This document shows, one piece after another, positions 11,649 through 20,168 of a DNA stretch of 64,000 bases. Under the pieces are notes generated by a model. The model did not search any database. It had not been told where the DNA came from and saw only the letters and a list, made by a program, of their open reading frames with translations. Within the stretch, counting starts at the first letter, position 1. Each line of letters begins with the position of its first letter. A program made the position numbers and the translations under genes. The stretch is from Rhodococcus sp. PAMC28707 (GTDB lineage: Bacteria; Actinomycetota; Actinomycetes; Mycobacteriales; Mycobacteriaceae). The stretch covers positions 2,108,001 through 2,172,000 of the forward strand of contig NZ_CP039253.1 of assembly GCF_004795915.1 (NCBI RefSeq). The letters run 5' to 3'.

Positions 11649-12950
11649 TCACGTCCACACATATCCGAACCGCCCGGGCTCCTTCTTGCACAGACGCTCG
11701 AGACCGCCCGCCTCCATGATGTCGAGGTTGATCCACTCCATCAGCGTCGGCGCACCCTGCCACAACCGCGGCCGACCGTCACGATCGAAGACGGACATCA
11801 ACCGCGCACACACGCCGTTCATCCCTCGAATGCGGAACGTCAGAATCGACGTCGTGGTAGGGAACCAGCCGTCGATCTCGATGCCGAGCAAACCTGCGGC
11901 TCTGTTCTCCGCCAGCAATCGGATGCGTTGGTGCTCGGTCCACTCGTCCGGCTCGCCGAGTTCAAGCGGCGCATTCACGGGAATCTGAGGGAGAGAATCG
12001 AATTCGACTTCTTCCATCGACACCGGGCCCGACCCGGTAGCGCCGACGAACGTGCCGGTCATCGTCGAGATCCACAATTCGCCGAGCTCCGGTACCACCG
12101 CCAGGCCGATCGGAAACCCAGGAGCACCAGCCCACCGCTCGGGACGCGTCAGGCCGCGGTCGAGGCAGAAGTAGGTGAAATGCGGCCGCGCTATGTCGGA
12201 CTGCGTCGCAAACCCCGAATCACCCAGTCTATGAACCAGTCTGGACGATCGCATCACCATCCAGACACCTGAGGCCGTCGCCCAGGGCGGAAACTCCGAC
12301 GTCAGCGGCAGCGAAAATGCCGGCGTCAGTTCCGTGTCGAGCACCTGCCCGAACGAGGCACCCTTGCCGACGGCGATCTGCGTTCCCACGTCGACCACGG
12401 TGTCCAACCCTCGCCAGGGACGAATCTCCCAAGCCGTGCCGAGCGCAAGGGTTCCGTCGAGTCCGACGTGTGCGCACCAGGATCCGCGTTGAACTCCCGG
12501 CTCGTAGCGTCCGGTGCGCATCAGTATCACGAACCCGTGGCCTGACGGGTAGATCGTCCGCACCTCGGCCGGAAGTCCGACAGTCGCAAACACACCGCCC
12601 ATCGTGCGCAGGGTGAGCTCGTCGACACCGGTTACCGACGTCGCCAATACGCCGTTCATCAGAGCTGATCCTGATATCCGGGTGGACTGGACCGTGGTGA
12701 CAATGCCCGCGTGGTCGCAGTGGACGATGCCGTCGACGCCGACGATCCAGCAGCCCAAACCGTCGGCATGCAACCACCGCGGGGTGTGGCCGACGATGCC
12801 GGAACCATAGGAGCCACCGGGGATGACGTACGTCGCGGTGGCTCCGTCTCGGGTGCGGTGCAGTAGGACGGGCTTTCCGACGTCGAGAAGCCAGAGATCA
12901 GAGCCGTGGCCGGCTAAAGGACCGGGCCGGAATACGCGCGAGCTGGTCAT
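11649..12950 (-). CDS. Hypothetical protein, possibly beta-propeller-like
   Basis: I do not recognise this 433-residue protein. Its sequence alternates short hydrophobic strands with Gly/Trp/Asp turns (for example GHGSDLWLLDVG, GHTPRWLHADGLGCWIVGVDG, PELGELWISTMTG), a pattern seen in beta-propeller proteins. There is no signal peptide or membrane segment. The C-terminus (FDRDGRPRLWQGAPTLMEWINLD) looks like a separate small domain. The ATG at 12950 has GAAAGG a few bases upstream; an in-frame ATG at 12983 is the alternative. It is divergent from the truncated transposase next to it, so it may be part of an acquired segment. Confidence 0.6.
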   Translation of the reverse strand: MTSSRVFRPGPLAGHGSDLWLLDVGKPVLLHRTRDGATATYVIPGGSYGSGIVGHTPRWLHADGLGCWIVGVDGIVHCDHAGIVTTVQSTRISGSALMNGVLATSVTGVDELTLRTMGGVFATVGLPAEVRTIYPSGHGFVILMRTGRYEPGVQRGSWCAHVGLDGTLALGTAWEIRPWRGLDTVVDVGTQIAVGKGASFGQVLDTELTPAFSLPLTSEFPPWATASGVWMVMRSSRLVHRLGDSGFATQSDIARPHFTYFCLDRGLTRPERWAGAPGFPIGLAVVPELGELWISTMTGTFVGATGSGPVSMEEVEFDSLPQIPVNAPLELGEPDEWTEHQRIRLLAENRAAGLLGIEIDGWFPTTTSILTFRIRGMNGVCARLMSVFDRDGRPRLWQGAPTLMEWINLDIMEAGGLERLCKKEPGRFGYVWT

Positions 12951-13017
12951 GCGCCTTTCGGCGAGTCGGATGCCATGGCTCATTCTTACCAGACCTGAAC
13001 CAGCGAAGCCCCCGTAG

Positions 13018-13599
13018 CACTTCGCAGTCCGGTGGGTATTCGATTGCGAGCAGCACGGCATCGACCTCGGTTACCGACCACTCGCTCGACCGCATTACTG
13101 CGGGATCGTCGAGCGCATCCTCGGCACCGTCATGACCCAGGTTCACGAACTCCACGGCACTGCGTTCTCGAACCCAACGGAACGGGGCAGCTACGACTCA
13201 AGGGGCATGGCTGGACTGACGTTACAAGAATTGGAACGCTGGCTGACCCTGGCGATCGCGGCCTATCACGCGGACGTGCACACCGGAATCCGCCGGAGCA
13301 CCGCTGCGCAGTGGACCAGCAGCAACGACGCCGACGATGCTCTGTCAACGTCGACAGTGGTGGACGAGACCGCATTCCTGGTGGATTTCCTTCCCGTCGT
13401 ACGGCGCCGCCTGACTCGGGCGGGGTTCGCCATCGACCACATCCAGTACTTCTCGAACGCTCTGAAACCGTGGACCACTCGACGAGAAAAGTTGGGCCAG
13501 TTCGTTATCCGACGCGATCCACGAGATCTGAGCAAAGTGTGGGTCCTGGACCCTGACAGCGGCAGCGGGTATGTCGAGGTGCCGTACCGTTCTGTGTAG
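13018..13599 (+). pseudogene. 5'-truncated Mu/TniA/TnsB-type transposase remnant
   Basis: The frame is open from just after a TAG at 13015 to 13599 and reads straight into the middle of a DDE transposase. It has CEQHGIDLGYRPLARPHY, then GIVERILGT, where the Glu is the third residue of the DDE triad. The Mu-type C-terminal domain follows (YHADVHTGIRRSTAAQW, FLPVVRRRLTRAGFAIDHIQYF). The first two catalytic Asp and the DNA-binding N-terminus are missing, so the protein cannot transpose. A Met inside it at 13132 gives a 155-residue open frame that could be mistaken for an intact gene. Confidence 0.8.
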
Positions 13600-13837
13600 A
13601 TCTCTCCGGTAGCTAGCGTGATCGACCCGTGCGAGCGTGACGTTGTTGTACAGAGCCGATCACTTCAATCCCGTTTTTTGCATAGGATTTCAATCTTGAA
13701 CTGCCACGTCTCATATATGGAACGAGACTCTCTGGCGATCGCGAGAGGTGAGTGAAGTCATCAACTTCCGACGGGATGTGGATGTCTTCTAAACTCACAT
13801 TACTGGTCCAGGAGATGGACGTGGCATCGTTGACTGT

Positions 13838-14368
13838 ATGGAGCTGAAGACCGACCGGTTGACTCTCAGGTCATACCGTTCGACCGATGCGGGTGCTTTG
13901 CTGCGGTACTACAGCGACCCGGAGGTCTGCAAGTACTTGTGTCATGGTCCGTGGGATGAGGTGCAGGCTCGAAACAAGGTCGAACAACGTTGCAGAAGAA
14001 CGAGTCTCGATGATGGCGGTGTGAATCTCGTCGTCGAGGCCGACAGGGTTGTAATCGGCAACGTCGCAGTCTGGTTTGCTGCTGGCAAAGAGCAGACGTT
14101 GGAGTTGGGGTGGGTGTTTGCTCCTGATGCGCGCGGCCGCGGGTACGCCACCGAGGCGGTGCAGACACTGCTCGACGACGTCGTGTTTGCCGTGCCGGAG
14201 GTGCATCGGGTGATCGCCGAAATGGATGGGCGAAATACCGCCTCCGCTGCGCTTGCCGAACGGCTCGGCATGCGCCGGGAGGCTCACTTCGTTGCAGACT
14301 GGCGCTGCGAGGATCAGTGGACGAACACAGTGGTGTACGCCATGTTGAGGCAGACCGTTCGATTGTGA
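13838..14368 (+). CDS. GNAT-family N-acetyltransferase (RimJ/RimL type)
   Basis: A 176-residue acetyl-CoA-dependent acetyltransferase. It opens with LKTDRLTLRSYRSTDAGALLRYYSDPEV, the usual RimL-like start. Motif A is ELGWVFAPDARGRGYATEAV, with the RGRGYA pyrophosphate-binding loop, and the C-terminal strand contains NTASAALAERLGMRREAHF. The substrate is unknown. No clear ribosome site precedes the ATG. It stands alone between accessory genes and its own strand neighbours are unrelated. Confidence 0.85.
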   Translation: MELKTDRLTLRSYRSTDAGALLRYYSDPEVCKYLCHGPWDEVQARNKVEQRCRRTSLDDGGVNLVVEADRVVIGNVAVWFAAGKEQTLELGWVFAPDARGRGYATEAVQTLLDDVVFAVPEVHRVIAEMDGRNTASAALAERLGMRREAHFVADWRCEDQWTNTVVYAMLRQTVRL

Positions 14369-14558
14369 CTTGCTTCAGCAATGCGAACGCGACGCGCAGT
14401 GACACCGGTAACAAATGGTGGAGTAATGCAGTCCACTTCTGACATCGTGCAGTCGCCTTCTGAAACTGACACCGGGGGATGTGCAGTATCCGAAGCGTGC
14501 AGTATTCCCTGACAGCCCCGCCCTCGGATGGGTTTCGGCGTCGGCGGTTGCATGGGCT

Positions 14559-15143
14559 CTAGTCGATGTACCAGGGTTGCGGACGGCTGGGATCGTCTTC
14601 GGTGACATCAATGATGGTGTTGTCGAGAAGTTCTCCGATTGCATTGGAGCTCGCGCCAATGGTGGCGAAGTGGGAATCGACGTCGTTGGCGATACACCAA
14701 GCCTGGTCGGCGGGCCAGAGGAATGCTGGAATCGGCAAGTTGTCGGGGCTGGTGTGATCGCGCGAGTCGACCCATGTCGAGAGATCGTCGGCGGTACCGT
14801 TGAACAAGACTGCTTCACGGTTGATGAACGGGACTTGCACCGGTCCGACGAGTTCGAGTCCGCCCCATCCTTCCCAGATGGCGAAGTAGCAGTTGTCGGG
14901 TGTGGTGGTGTGGTTGGCGAGGTGCGAAACTCCGATGGAGAGTTGTGTGATCTCTGCCAGGAAGTGCCTGCTCGTGTCAGATTCCTGTGCGCGTTGGCTT
15001 GAGTGGGTCGGGTCGGGGATGAAGCGCAGGCGCGCGTACGCCTCAAATCCGAGCGGTCCGCGCACGGCTAGGTCCGACCAGTCGCGGTCCGCGGTGAGTA
15101 GCCACTGAGCCGGCGAAGCATCGGTGCACGGTCGAACTGTCAT
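14559..15143 (-). CDS. Hypothetical protein
   Basis: I do not recognise this 194-residue protein. It is soluble, acidic and rich in Trp and Asp. Recurrent features are GPLGFEAYARLRFIPDPT near the N-terminus, a CYFAIWEGWG segment in the middle, and WCIANDVDSHFATIGAS near the C-terminus, where His and Trp could form an active or binding site. No signal or membrane helix is visible. The reading frame has coherent codon use and an ATG start, which supports a real gene. It lies alone and convergent with the GNAT gene. Confidence 0.6.
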   Translation of the reverse strand: MTVRPCTDASPAQWLLTADRDWSDLAVRGPLGFEAYARLRFIPDPTHSSQRAQESDTSRHFLAEITQLSIGVSHLANHTTTPDNCYFAIWEGWGGLELVGPVQVPFINREAVLFNGTADDLSTWVDSRDHTSPDNLPIPAFLWPADQAWCIANDVDSHFATIGASSNAIGELLDNTIIDVTEDDPSRPQPWYID

Positions 15144-15227
15144 CCGGCCATGGTTTCACAACGCGGGAGCAGTGTTGAAAAGTGAACCTGCGTGCCCATC
15201 TGCACTCAATTCGACCCAATGTTGCAT

Positions 15228-15270
15228 CTACTGCAGATCAATCCCGATTTGACCGGCGGATCTGCAGTAG
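15228..15270. promoter_or_regulatory. Perfect 12-bp inverted repeat
   Basis: CTACTGCAGATC (15228-15239) is repeated as GATCTGCAGTAG (15259-15270) around a 19-bp spacer. It sits in the 281-bp gap upstream of the hypothetical gene at 14559-15143 and downstream of the HAD gene. It could be an operator or a bidirectional hairpin; the absence of a T-run argues against a classical terminator. Confidence 0.5.
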
Positions 15271-15424
15271 TCGAAACGTAAGCCATCGAACGCACATCGG
15301 CCGCCCATCTACGCATCGGCGAGGACACGTGAACAGCGGCTACCGATTGCGGCTATCGCAGAGGAGCCAAAGATTTCGTCGAGCCTGCGACCGATTATGG
15401 CTGTGCCTAATTCGTCCGGAGAAG

Positions 15425-16261
15425 TCACCACCAGCGTTCGAGAACCACCGCCACCCCGTCGTCCACGTTGCTCACCGTCACTTCGTCGGCTGCAGCGAGG
15501 ACGGCGGGGTGCGCGTTTGCCATGGCTACGCCTCGGCCTACCATCTTCAGCATCGGGATGTCGTTGGGCATATCGCCGAACGCAGCAATGTCTTTCGCCG
15601 CCACCGACAGTCGCTCGGCGATCATGGCGACACCGGATGCCTTGGTCACACCGGGTGCCGACAGTTCGATCAGCCCGTTGTCGGTGGAGAACGTGATATC
15701 CGCCCGGCCGTCGATCAGCGGTTCGAGAGCGGCAACCATGTCCCCGCTCGACGCGCTGGACAATCTGATGAGCAATTTCACGGCCGGCACTTCCAACACC
15801 TCGGTGTCGGAAGTTTCCGTGTTGTCGGGATTGAGCCACGCGTGCTCGTAACCGGGTGAACTGACGAACTGCGGCGTCGCAGCGTCGTGTGCCGATTTAC
15901 CGGTCCGCTCGGCCGCCAACCCGCAACCGGGCAACACCGAGTACGCGACGTCGGCAAGCCACTGCAGCGTCTCGGCCGACAGCGTCTGGGTGTCGAGAAT
16001 CCGATCGGTGCCACTGTCGTAGATCACCGCGCCGTTGGCGCATACACACATCGGTGCATAACCGAGTTGCTCGACGACGGGTGAGATCCATCGCGGCGGT
16101 CGCCCGGTCGAGAGGATGAACGGGGTCCCCTCCCCGACCATGGTCAGAACCGCTCGTCGAGTGCGCTCGCTGACCCGCTCGTGGGCGTCGAGAAGGGTGC
16201 CGTCTACGTCGCTGGCGACGAGACGGGGCTGGGTCCGAGAGGTATCAGGCATCGTCGCCAT
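15425..16261 (-). CDS. Cof-type HAD-superfamily hydrolase
   Basis: A 278-residue cytoplasmic sugar-phosphate-type phosphatase. HAD motif I is SDVDGTLLD (about residues 17-25), motif II is ILSTGRP, a Lys-containing segment (VTKASGV) gives motif III, and motif IV is AFGDMPNDIPML. The long region between motifs II and III is the C2B cap typical of the Cof subfamily. The ATG at 16261 has AGGG just upstream. The corresponding M. tuberculosis position holds Rv3813c, also a HAD protein. The substrate is unknown. Confidence 0.9.
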   Translation of the reverse strand: MATMPDTSRTQPRLVASDVDGTLLDAHERVSERTRRAVLTMVGEGTPFILSTGRPPRWISPVVEQLGYAPMCVCANGAVIYDSGTDRILDTQTLSAETLQWLADVAYSVLPGCGLAAERTGKSAHDAATPQFVSSPGYEHAWLNPDNTETSDTEVLEVPAVKLLIRLSSASSGDMVAALEPLIDGRADITFSTDNGLIELSAPGVTKASGVAMIAERLSVAAKDIAAFGDMPNDIPMLKMVGRGVAMANAHPAVLAAADEVTVSNVDDGVAVVLERWW

Positions 16262-16411
16262 TGTGCCCTAGTAGCCGCGGACGGCGGCTGGTGCGCTCAC
16301 CAGGGAGTCCGTCGGGAGGCAGGCCACCCGGCCGAGGTGAGGATTCGGTCACACCACCCGCCTTGACGCCTCGGCACCGAACAGGTTTTCCGTACACTAG
16401 GTGAGATGCTC

Positions 16412-17149
16412 ATGACCCAGGCCGACGCGAAGACCTCTCGCCGACGTGGATTCAACGCGTACCTCGATGTTGCCGTCGTTGTTCTGGTGCTGGTCGGTAC
16501 CAACCTGATCGCCCACTTCACCACCGTGTGGGCCAGCATCGCGACGGTCCCCATCGCGGCCGTCATCCTCGTTGCACTCACCCGACGCCGCGGACTCGGC
16601 TGGGCCGAACTGGGCCTGTCACCGAAGCAATGGAAGACCGGTTCGATCTACGCGCTCGGTGCCGTCGGACTCGTCGTCACCGTCGTTGCGATCGGAGCTC
16701 TGCTGCCGATGACCAGGCCGTTCTTCATGGCGGATCGGTACGCCACCATCTCGGCCGCGCTCGTCGCGTCGATGATCGTCATCCCGTTGCAAACGGTCAT
16801 CCCCGAGGAGCTGGCCTTCCGCGGCGTCCTGCACGGCACGCTCGGACGCATTTATGGTGCCCGTGGCGTCTTCGCCGCCGGCTCACTGCTCTTCGGCCTG
16901 TGGCATATCGCGTCGTCACTCGGATTGACCGCGGGCAATGCGGGGCTGAGCAATTTTCTCGGCGGCGGGGTGTTCGGTCAGATCGCAGGCATCGTGGCGG
17001 CGGTCATCGCGACAGCCGCAGCCGGCTTCGTCTTCACCTGGCTGCGACGTCGCAGTGGCAGCCTGATCGCCCCGATCGCGTTGCACTGGTCACTCAACGG
17101 CGTCGGCGCGCTCGCCGCTGCGTTGGTGTGGCACGCATCGATGTCCTGA
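16412..17149 (+). CDS. CPBP-family intramembrane metalloprotease
   Basis: A 245-residue membrane protein with seven or eight hydrophobic segments. The CPBP/Abi catalytic motifs are present: PEELAFRG (two Glu and an Arg, about residues 130-137), FGLWHI, and APIALHWSLNG near the end, which supply the metal-binding Glu and His. Such proteins act as prenyl-protein or other intramembrane proteases. The ATG at 16412 has AGGTGAG 6 nt upstream and is preferred over the ATG at 16406, which abuts the same box. The substrate is not predictable. Confidence 0.88.
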   Translation: MTQADAKTSRRRGFNAYLDVAVVVLVLVGTNLIAHFTTVWASIATVPIAAVILVALTRRRGLGWAELGLSPKQWKTGSIYALGAVGLVVTVVAIGALLPMTRPFFMADRYATISAALVASMIVIPLQTVIPEELAFRGVLHGTLGRIYGARGVFAAGSLLFGLWHIASSLGLTAGNAGLSNFLGGGVFGQIAGIVAAVIATAAAGFVFTWLRRRSGSLIAPIALHWSLNGVGALAAALVWHASMS

Positions 17150-17258
17150 AAGCAGCGATGTCCTGAAAGCAGCGAACTACAGCCCCTCTAGGCGCACGTA
17201 TCCCATCCAGCGGAAATCCAACTCGACCGCACCCCAGAGCCTGGCAACGTGGACCGGT

Positions 17259-17765
17259 ATGACGATCAACGCGAGCGACGCACTCGACCGACTTCTGGCG
17301 ATCGAGGAGATCCAGCAGCTCTTCGCAGCCCGCCTGCGGTGCATGGACAACAAGGAATGGGACCGCTACGCGGGCTTCCACACCGACGACGTAGTCAGCG
17401 ACTCATGGGCCAGTCCCGACGCTGCCCCGCAGACCGGCACCTCCGAAACCGGCAAACAGGTCACCGGCTCGCAGGCGCTGGCGAACGCAATTCGGAGCAC
17501 TCTCGACGGCACGGTGACGGTCACCAGCGTGCACCACGGCCACACCCCGGAGATCACGTTGACTTCGCCGACGACCGCCACGGGAATCTGGGCGATGGAG
17601 GACAAACTCTGGTGGACCAACACTGCCACCGGCATGACCGAGCACCTTCATGGATACGGCCACTACCACGAGGAATACCGTCTGGAGGACGGTCGGTGGC
17701 TGATCAGCTACCGGAATCTGACTCGCCTGCGCGTCGACTCGACCCCAGGTTTCCACGACCGCTAG
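17259..17765 (+). CDS. SnoaL-like (NTF2-fold) protein
   Basis: A 168-residue cytoplasmic protein with the NTF2-like pattern. It begins LLAIEEIQQLFAARLRCMDNKEWDRYAGFHTDDVVSDS and ends with YHEEYRLEDGRWLISYRNLTRLRVD, typical of SnoaL_4-type polyketide cyclase or dehydratase relatives. Members are often small dehydratases or ligand binders; nothing here fixes a substrate. It may be co-transcribed with the CPBP gene 109 bp upstream. A strong hairpin follows. Confidence 0.8.
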   Translation: MTINASDALDRLLAIEEIQQLFAARLRCMDNKEWDRYAGFHTDDVVSDSWASPDAAPQTGTSETGKQVTGSQALANAIRSTLDGTVTVTSVHHGHTPEITLTSPTTATGIWAMEDKLWWTNTATGMTEHLHGYGHYHEEYRLEDGRWLISYRNLTRLRVDSTPGFHDR

Positions 17766-17814
17766 GGCCGAAAGACGGCGCCTGACGTCACCTGTGCGCG
17801 TGTGCGCGTGTGCG

Positions 17815-17837
17815 CGTGTGCGCGATGAGCGCACACG
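17815..17837. terminator. Hairpin between convergent genes, preceded by GTGCGC hexamers
   Basis: CGTGTGCGC (17815-17823) pairs perfectly with GCGCACACG (17829-17837) around a GATGA loop. The left arm is the end of four tandem GTGCGC-type hexamers (about 17793-17820). It probably acts as a bidirectional terminator, though no T-run follows. Confidence 0.6.
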
Positions 17838-17859
17838 CCGCAGGAGGCGTGCTCAGGCT

Positions 17860-18612
17860 CTACTTGGACTTCTTCGCTTCCCGCGCAGCATTTCTCGCTG
17901 CAAGATCCTCGGCATCGAGCTTGTCTGCCTGCTCCAATGTGGGCGCACTACCGCCGAGGCGAGCGGGAACCCAATACGCGCCAGGCTCGTGGTCGTAATC
18001 TTCTTGCAGAGCCAGCAGCATTTCCTGCATCACCGAATGGAGCTTCGCGGTGAGCTCACTCGGTGGACCGACCGGCTCGATCGGCTTGCCGACCGCAATG
18101 GAGATGGGCGTATTGGTGCGTCCCAGTCGCTTCGGGAAGCCCTTGGTCCAGACGCGCTGCGCACCCCAAATGACCGTCGGAATGATCGGCACGCCGGCCT
18201 CGATCGCCATCCTCGCCGCCCCGGACTTGAATTCTTTGATCTCGAAGCTGCGACTGATGGTGGCCTCCGGGTAGACCCCGACGAGCTCGCCCTTGCGGAG
18301 ATCCGCGACGGCAGCCTGGTACGAATCCGCACCGGCCCCGCGGTCCACTGCAATGTGCTTCAGCGATCGCATGATCGGACCAGAGATCTTGTTGTCGAAC
18401 ACTTCCTTCTTGGCCATGAAGCGGATGTAACGCTTCACTGTGCGCGGCGGCAGGCCGGCATAGGTGAAGTCAAGGTATCCGGTGTGGTTGACGGCGATGA
18501 CCGCGCCACCGGTGGCAGGGATGTTCTCCTCACCCACAACCTTGAATTTCAGGCCTTCCAGCGCGAAGACCACACGAGCGATGCCGATGACAGATCGATA
18601 GACGGGTTCCAC
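17860..18612 (-). CDS. 1-acylglycerol-3-phosphate acyltransferase-like protein (PlsC family)
   Basis: A 250-residue membrane-associated acyltransferase for phospholipid or lysolipid acylation. The catalytic NHTGYLD motif (His43, Asp48) is intact. The other PlsC blocks follow: FMAKKEVFDNK, GVYPEATISRS (the substrate-binding E) and IPTVIWGAQRV. A basic Lys-rich C-terminus ends the protein. In M. tuberculosis the same region holds the acyltransferases Rv3814c-Rv3816c; here there is one. The acyl acceptor is unknown. Confidence 0.88.
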   Translation of the reverse strand: MEPVYRSVIGIARVVFALEGLKFKVVGEENIPATGGAVIAVNHTGYLDFTYAGLPPRTVKRYIRFMAKKEVFDNKISGPIMRSLKHIAVDRGAGADSYQAAVADLRKGELVGVYPEATISRSFEIKEFKSGAARMAIEAGVPIIPTVIWGAQRVWTKGFPKRLGRTNTPISIAVGKPIEPVGPPSELTAKLHSVMQEMLLALQEDYDHEPGAYWVPARLGGSAPTLEQADKLDAEDLAARNAAREAKKSK

Positions 18613-18675
18613 AGTCGGCTAGCGTAGTCGCTGGAAGACCCAGGGGAGAAGAAGCAGTCGGAAGGTCAGCTGTAG

Positions 18676-19515
18676 ATGAGTTCGCGTAGAGGCATAGTTT
18701 TCGCAAGTGTGGGACTGTTCGGGGCAGTTCTCACGCTCACCGCATGTGGGGGTGACGGCCAGCAGGGCATTCCCACCGAAACCCGCTCGGCAACGGCTAC
18801 GGCCACGCCGCCCGCCACCACCACCACCACACCGCCGACTGCGATCACGCCGCCACCGGTGGGTCCGGCCGTCGGCGAAATTCCGACGAACCCCGAGGCA
18901 GCCGGAGCCTTACGGGCATTCCTCACCGACCTCGACGCCGGCGGCGTCCCCGCGGTAACGGCGAAGTGCTGGACAGTTCCGCCGACCGAAATCCCCACTC
19001 GATACAGCGACGTCGCGGCAATCCTCGACACGGCCGAAGCCCCGGGCGTCGACGGGCAGTATGCGGTCACCTGGAGCAGCCCCACCATCACGCTCAGCGT
19101 CGAGCGCAGCGAAATAGCGTCGGGATACGCGTGTCCAGCGGTATCTCCGACAGGATCACCAGGGCCGTACAGCGATACCGAAGCCGAATACACCGTCGAG
19201 CGATACCTCGGCCGCTTCACTGGCACCCCGGTGAACCCCGCGGACCTCGAGGGCAACTACCCGCTCGTATGTGACAACCAGGTCGTCTGGGACCCCCAGG
19301 GCACCGGAGCGCCGACAGTGCCGCCGCTGGCGAACAATCCCGGCCGGCTCACCGGATCGGCGTCCTACAACCCCGAGAGCGTCTATGTGGCAGCACGCGA
19401 CGGCGTCTACACCACGGTCTACGCCGACGTCACCGACGTGTCCGGTATCGAACAGAACCGGATCTTCACCCTGACGATCGGGTCCGACGGTTACTGCATC
19501 GGTGACGTCGTGTGA
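18676..19515 (+). CDS. Putative lipoprotein
   Basis: A 279-residue exported protein. The signal peptide ends in the lipobox LTAC, so Cys24 would be lipidated and the protein anchored to the outer face of the membrane. A Thr/Pro-rich linker (about 30-70) precedes a globular domain with five further Cys residues (TAKCW, GYACP, LVCDN, DGYCI and neighbours) that could form disulfides. I do not recognise the domain. It is divergent from the plsC gene and followed by a C-rich low-complexity tract. Confidence 0.75.
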   Translation: MSSRRGIVFASVGLFGAVLTLTACGGDGQQGIPTETRSATATATPPATTTTTPPTAITPPPVGPAVGEIPTNPEAAGALRAFLTDLDAGGVPAVTAKCWTVPPTEIPTRYSDVAAILDTAEAPGVDGQYAVTWSSPTITLSVERSEIASGYACPAVSPTGSPGPYSDTEAEYTVERYLGRFTGTPVNPADLEGNYPLVCDNQVVWDPQGTGAPTVPPLANNPGRLTGSASYNPESVYVAARDGVYTTVYADVTDVSGIEQNRIFTLTIGSDGYCIGDVV

Positions 19516-19523
19516 GGGTGCTG

Positions 19524-19592
19524 CCGTCCACCCGTCAGCCCGCCAGCCCACCCACCCACCAGCCCGTCCACCCACCAGCCCGCCCACCAGCC
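19524..19592. repeat. C-rich low-complexity tandem tract
   Basis: Irregular units of the type CCCACCAGCCCG are repeated about five times between the lipoprotein stop and the palindromic element. It has no coding potential in its gene's frame and is probably slippage-prone sequence. Confidence 0.8.
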
Positions 19593-19645
19593 CGCTTGAA
19601 TGGTCCATTCATACGATCAGTTAGCTTCAGAGCGCCGTTCATGCG
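19593..19645. repeat. 53-bp palindromic dispersed element, copy 1
   Basis: It starts CGCTTGAATGGTCC, contains ATTCATACGATCAG, and ends in an imperfect reverse complement of the first arm (CCGTTCATGCG). This copy has diverged most in the right arm. It lies 77 bp after the lipoprotein stop. Confidence 0.85.
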
Positions 19646-19684
19646 GTCGGGTGCACGCATATCTGCGCGACGGGGAGGAAATCT

Positions 19685-20113
19685 GTGACAACTCTGGGCA
19701 TCGACACCAAGGTTCTGCTGCTGCTCTCGGGTCTGATTCTGCTCTGGGCGTTGGCGCTGGGGGTCTGGAAATTCAGACAGATGGCGACATCGCCGACGGC
19801 CCTGGCGCACCCGTACGTCGACATCGCGCATCGTGCGGCACTGATGTACTCGTTCGCGACGCTCGTCCTCGCCGCACTCACCGAATTCAGCTCGTTCCCG
19901 ACGGCAGTGAACCTCACGGCCGGCCTCGTCGCCGTCTTCTTCTTCGTCGCGGCCATCGGAAGCTACATGGTGCACGGATTTTTGAAGGACACCGACAATC
20001 AGTTCGAACATCCGGTCCGCGGGACGCACGCATTCATGTGGGCGCTGATCGGTGGCGAAATCGGCGGCACGGCCGTTCTGCTTACCGGTTTCGTTGTGGG
20101 ACAGTTCTTCTGA
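19685..20113 (+). CDS. Small four-helix membrane protein, function unknown
   Basis: A 142-residue protein with four predicted membrane helices at about 8-26, 48-68, 74-94 and 117-140. His residues sit near helix ends (HPYVDIAHRAA, MVHGF, FEHPVRGTHAFMW), a spacing that could hold haem or metal, but no known family motif is evident. The GTG start is preceded by GGGGAGGA at a good distance. It lies between two copies of the palindromic element, one on each side. Confidence 0.65.
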   Translation: MTTLGIDTKVLLLLSGLILLWALALGVWKFRQMATSPTALAHPYVDIAHRAALMYSFATLVLAALTEFSSFPTAVNLTAGLVAVFFFVAAIGSYMVHGFLKDTDNQFEHPVRGTHAFMWALIGGEIGGTAVLLTGFVVGQFF

Positions 20114-20114
20114 C

Positions 20115-20167
20115 CGCTTCAATGGTCCATTCATACGATCAGATAACTTCAAAGCTCCATTCGAGCG
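20115..20167. repeat. 53-bp palindromic dispersed element, copy 2
   Basis: CGCTTCAATGGTCC...CATTCGAGCG, with the internal ATTCATACGATCAGAT block. It begins 2 bp after the stop codon of the membrane-protein gene and ends 2 bp before the stop of the convergent permease gene, so it fills the intergenic gap. Confidence 0.9.
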
Positions 20168-20168
20168 A

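Noticed and set aside
13132..13599. Apparent intact 155-residue gene
   Set aside because: The conserved transposase sequence extends upstream of its Met without a start, so it is the 3' fragment of a larger broken gene.
13613..13798. Small minus-strand open frame of 61 codons next to the transposase remnant
   Set aside because: GTG start without ribosome site, no recognisable motif, and it lies in probable decayed DNA.
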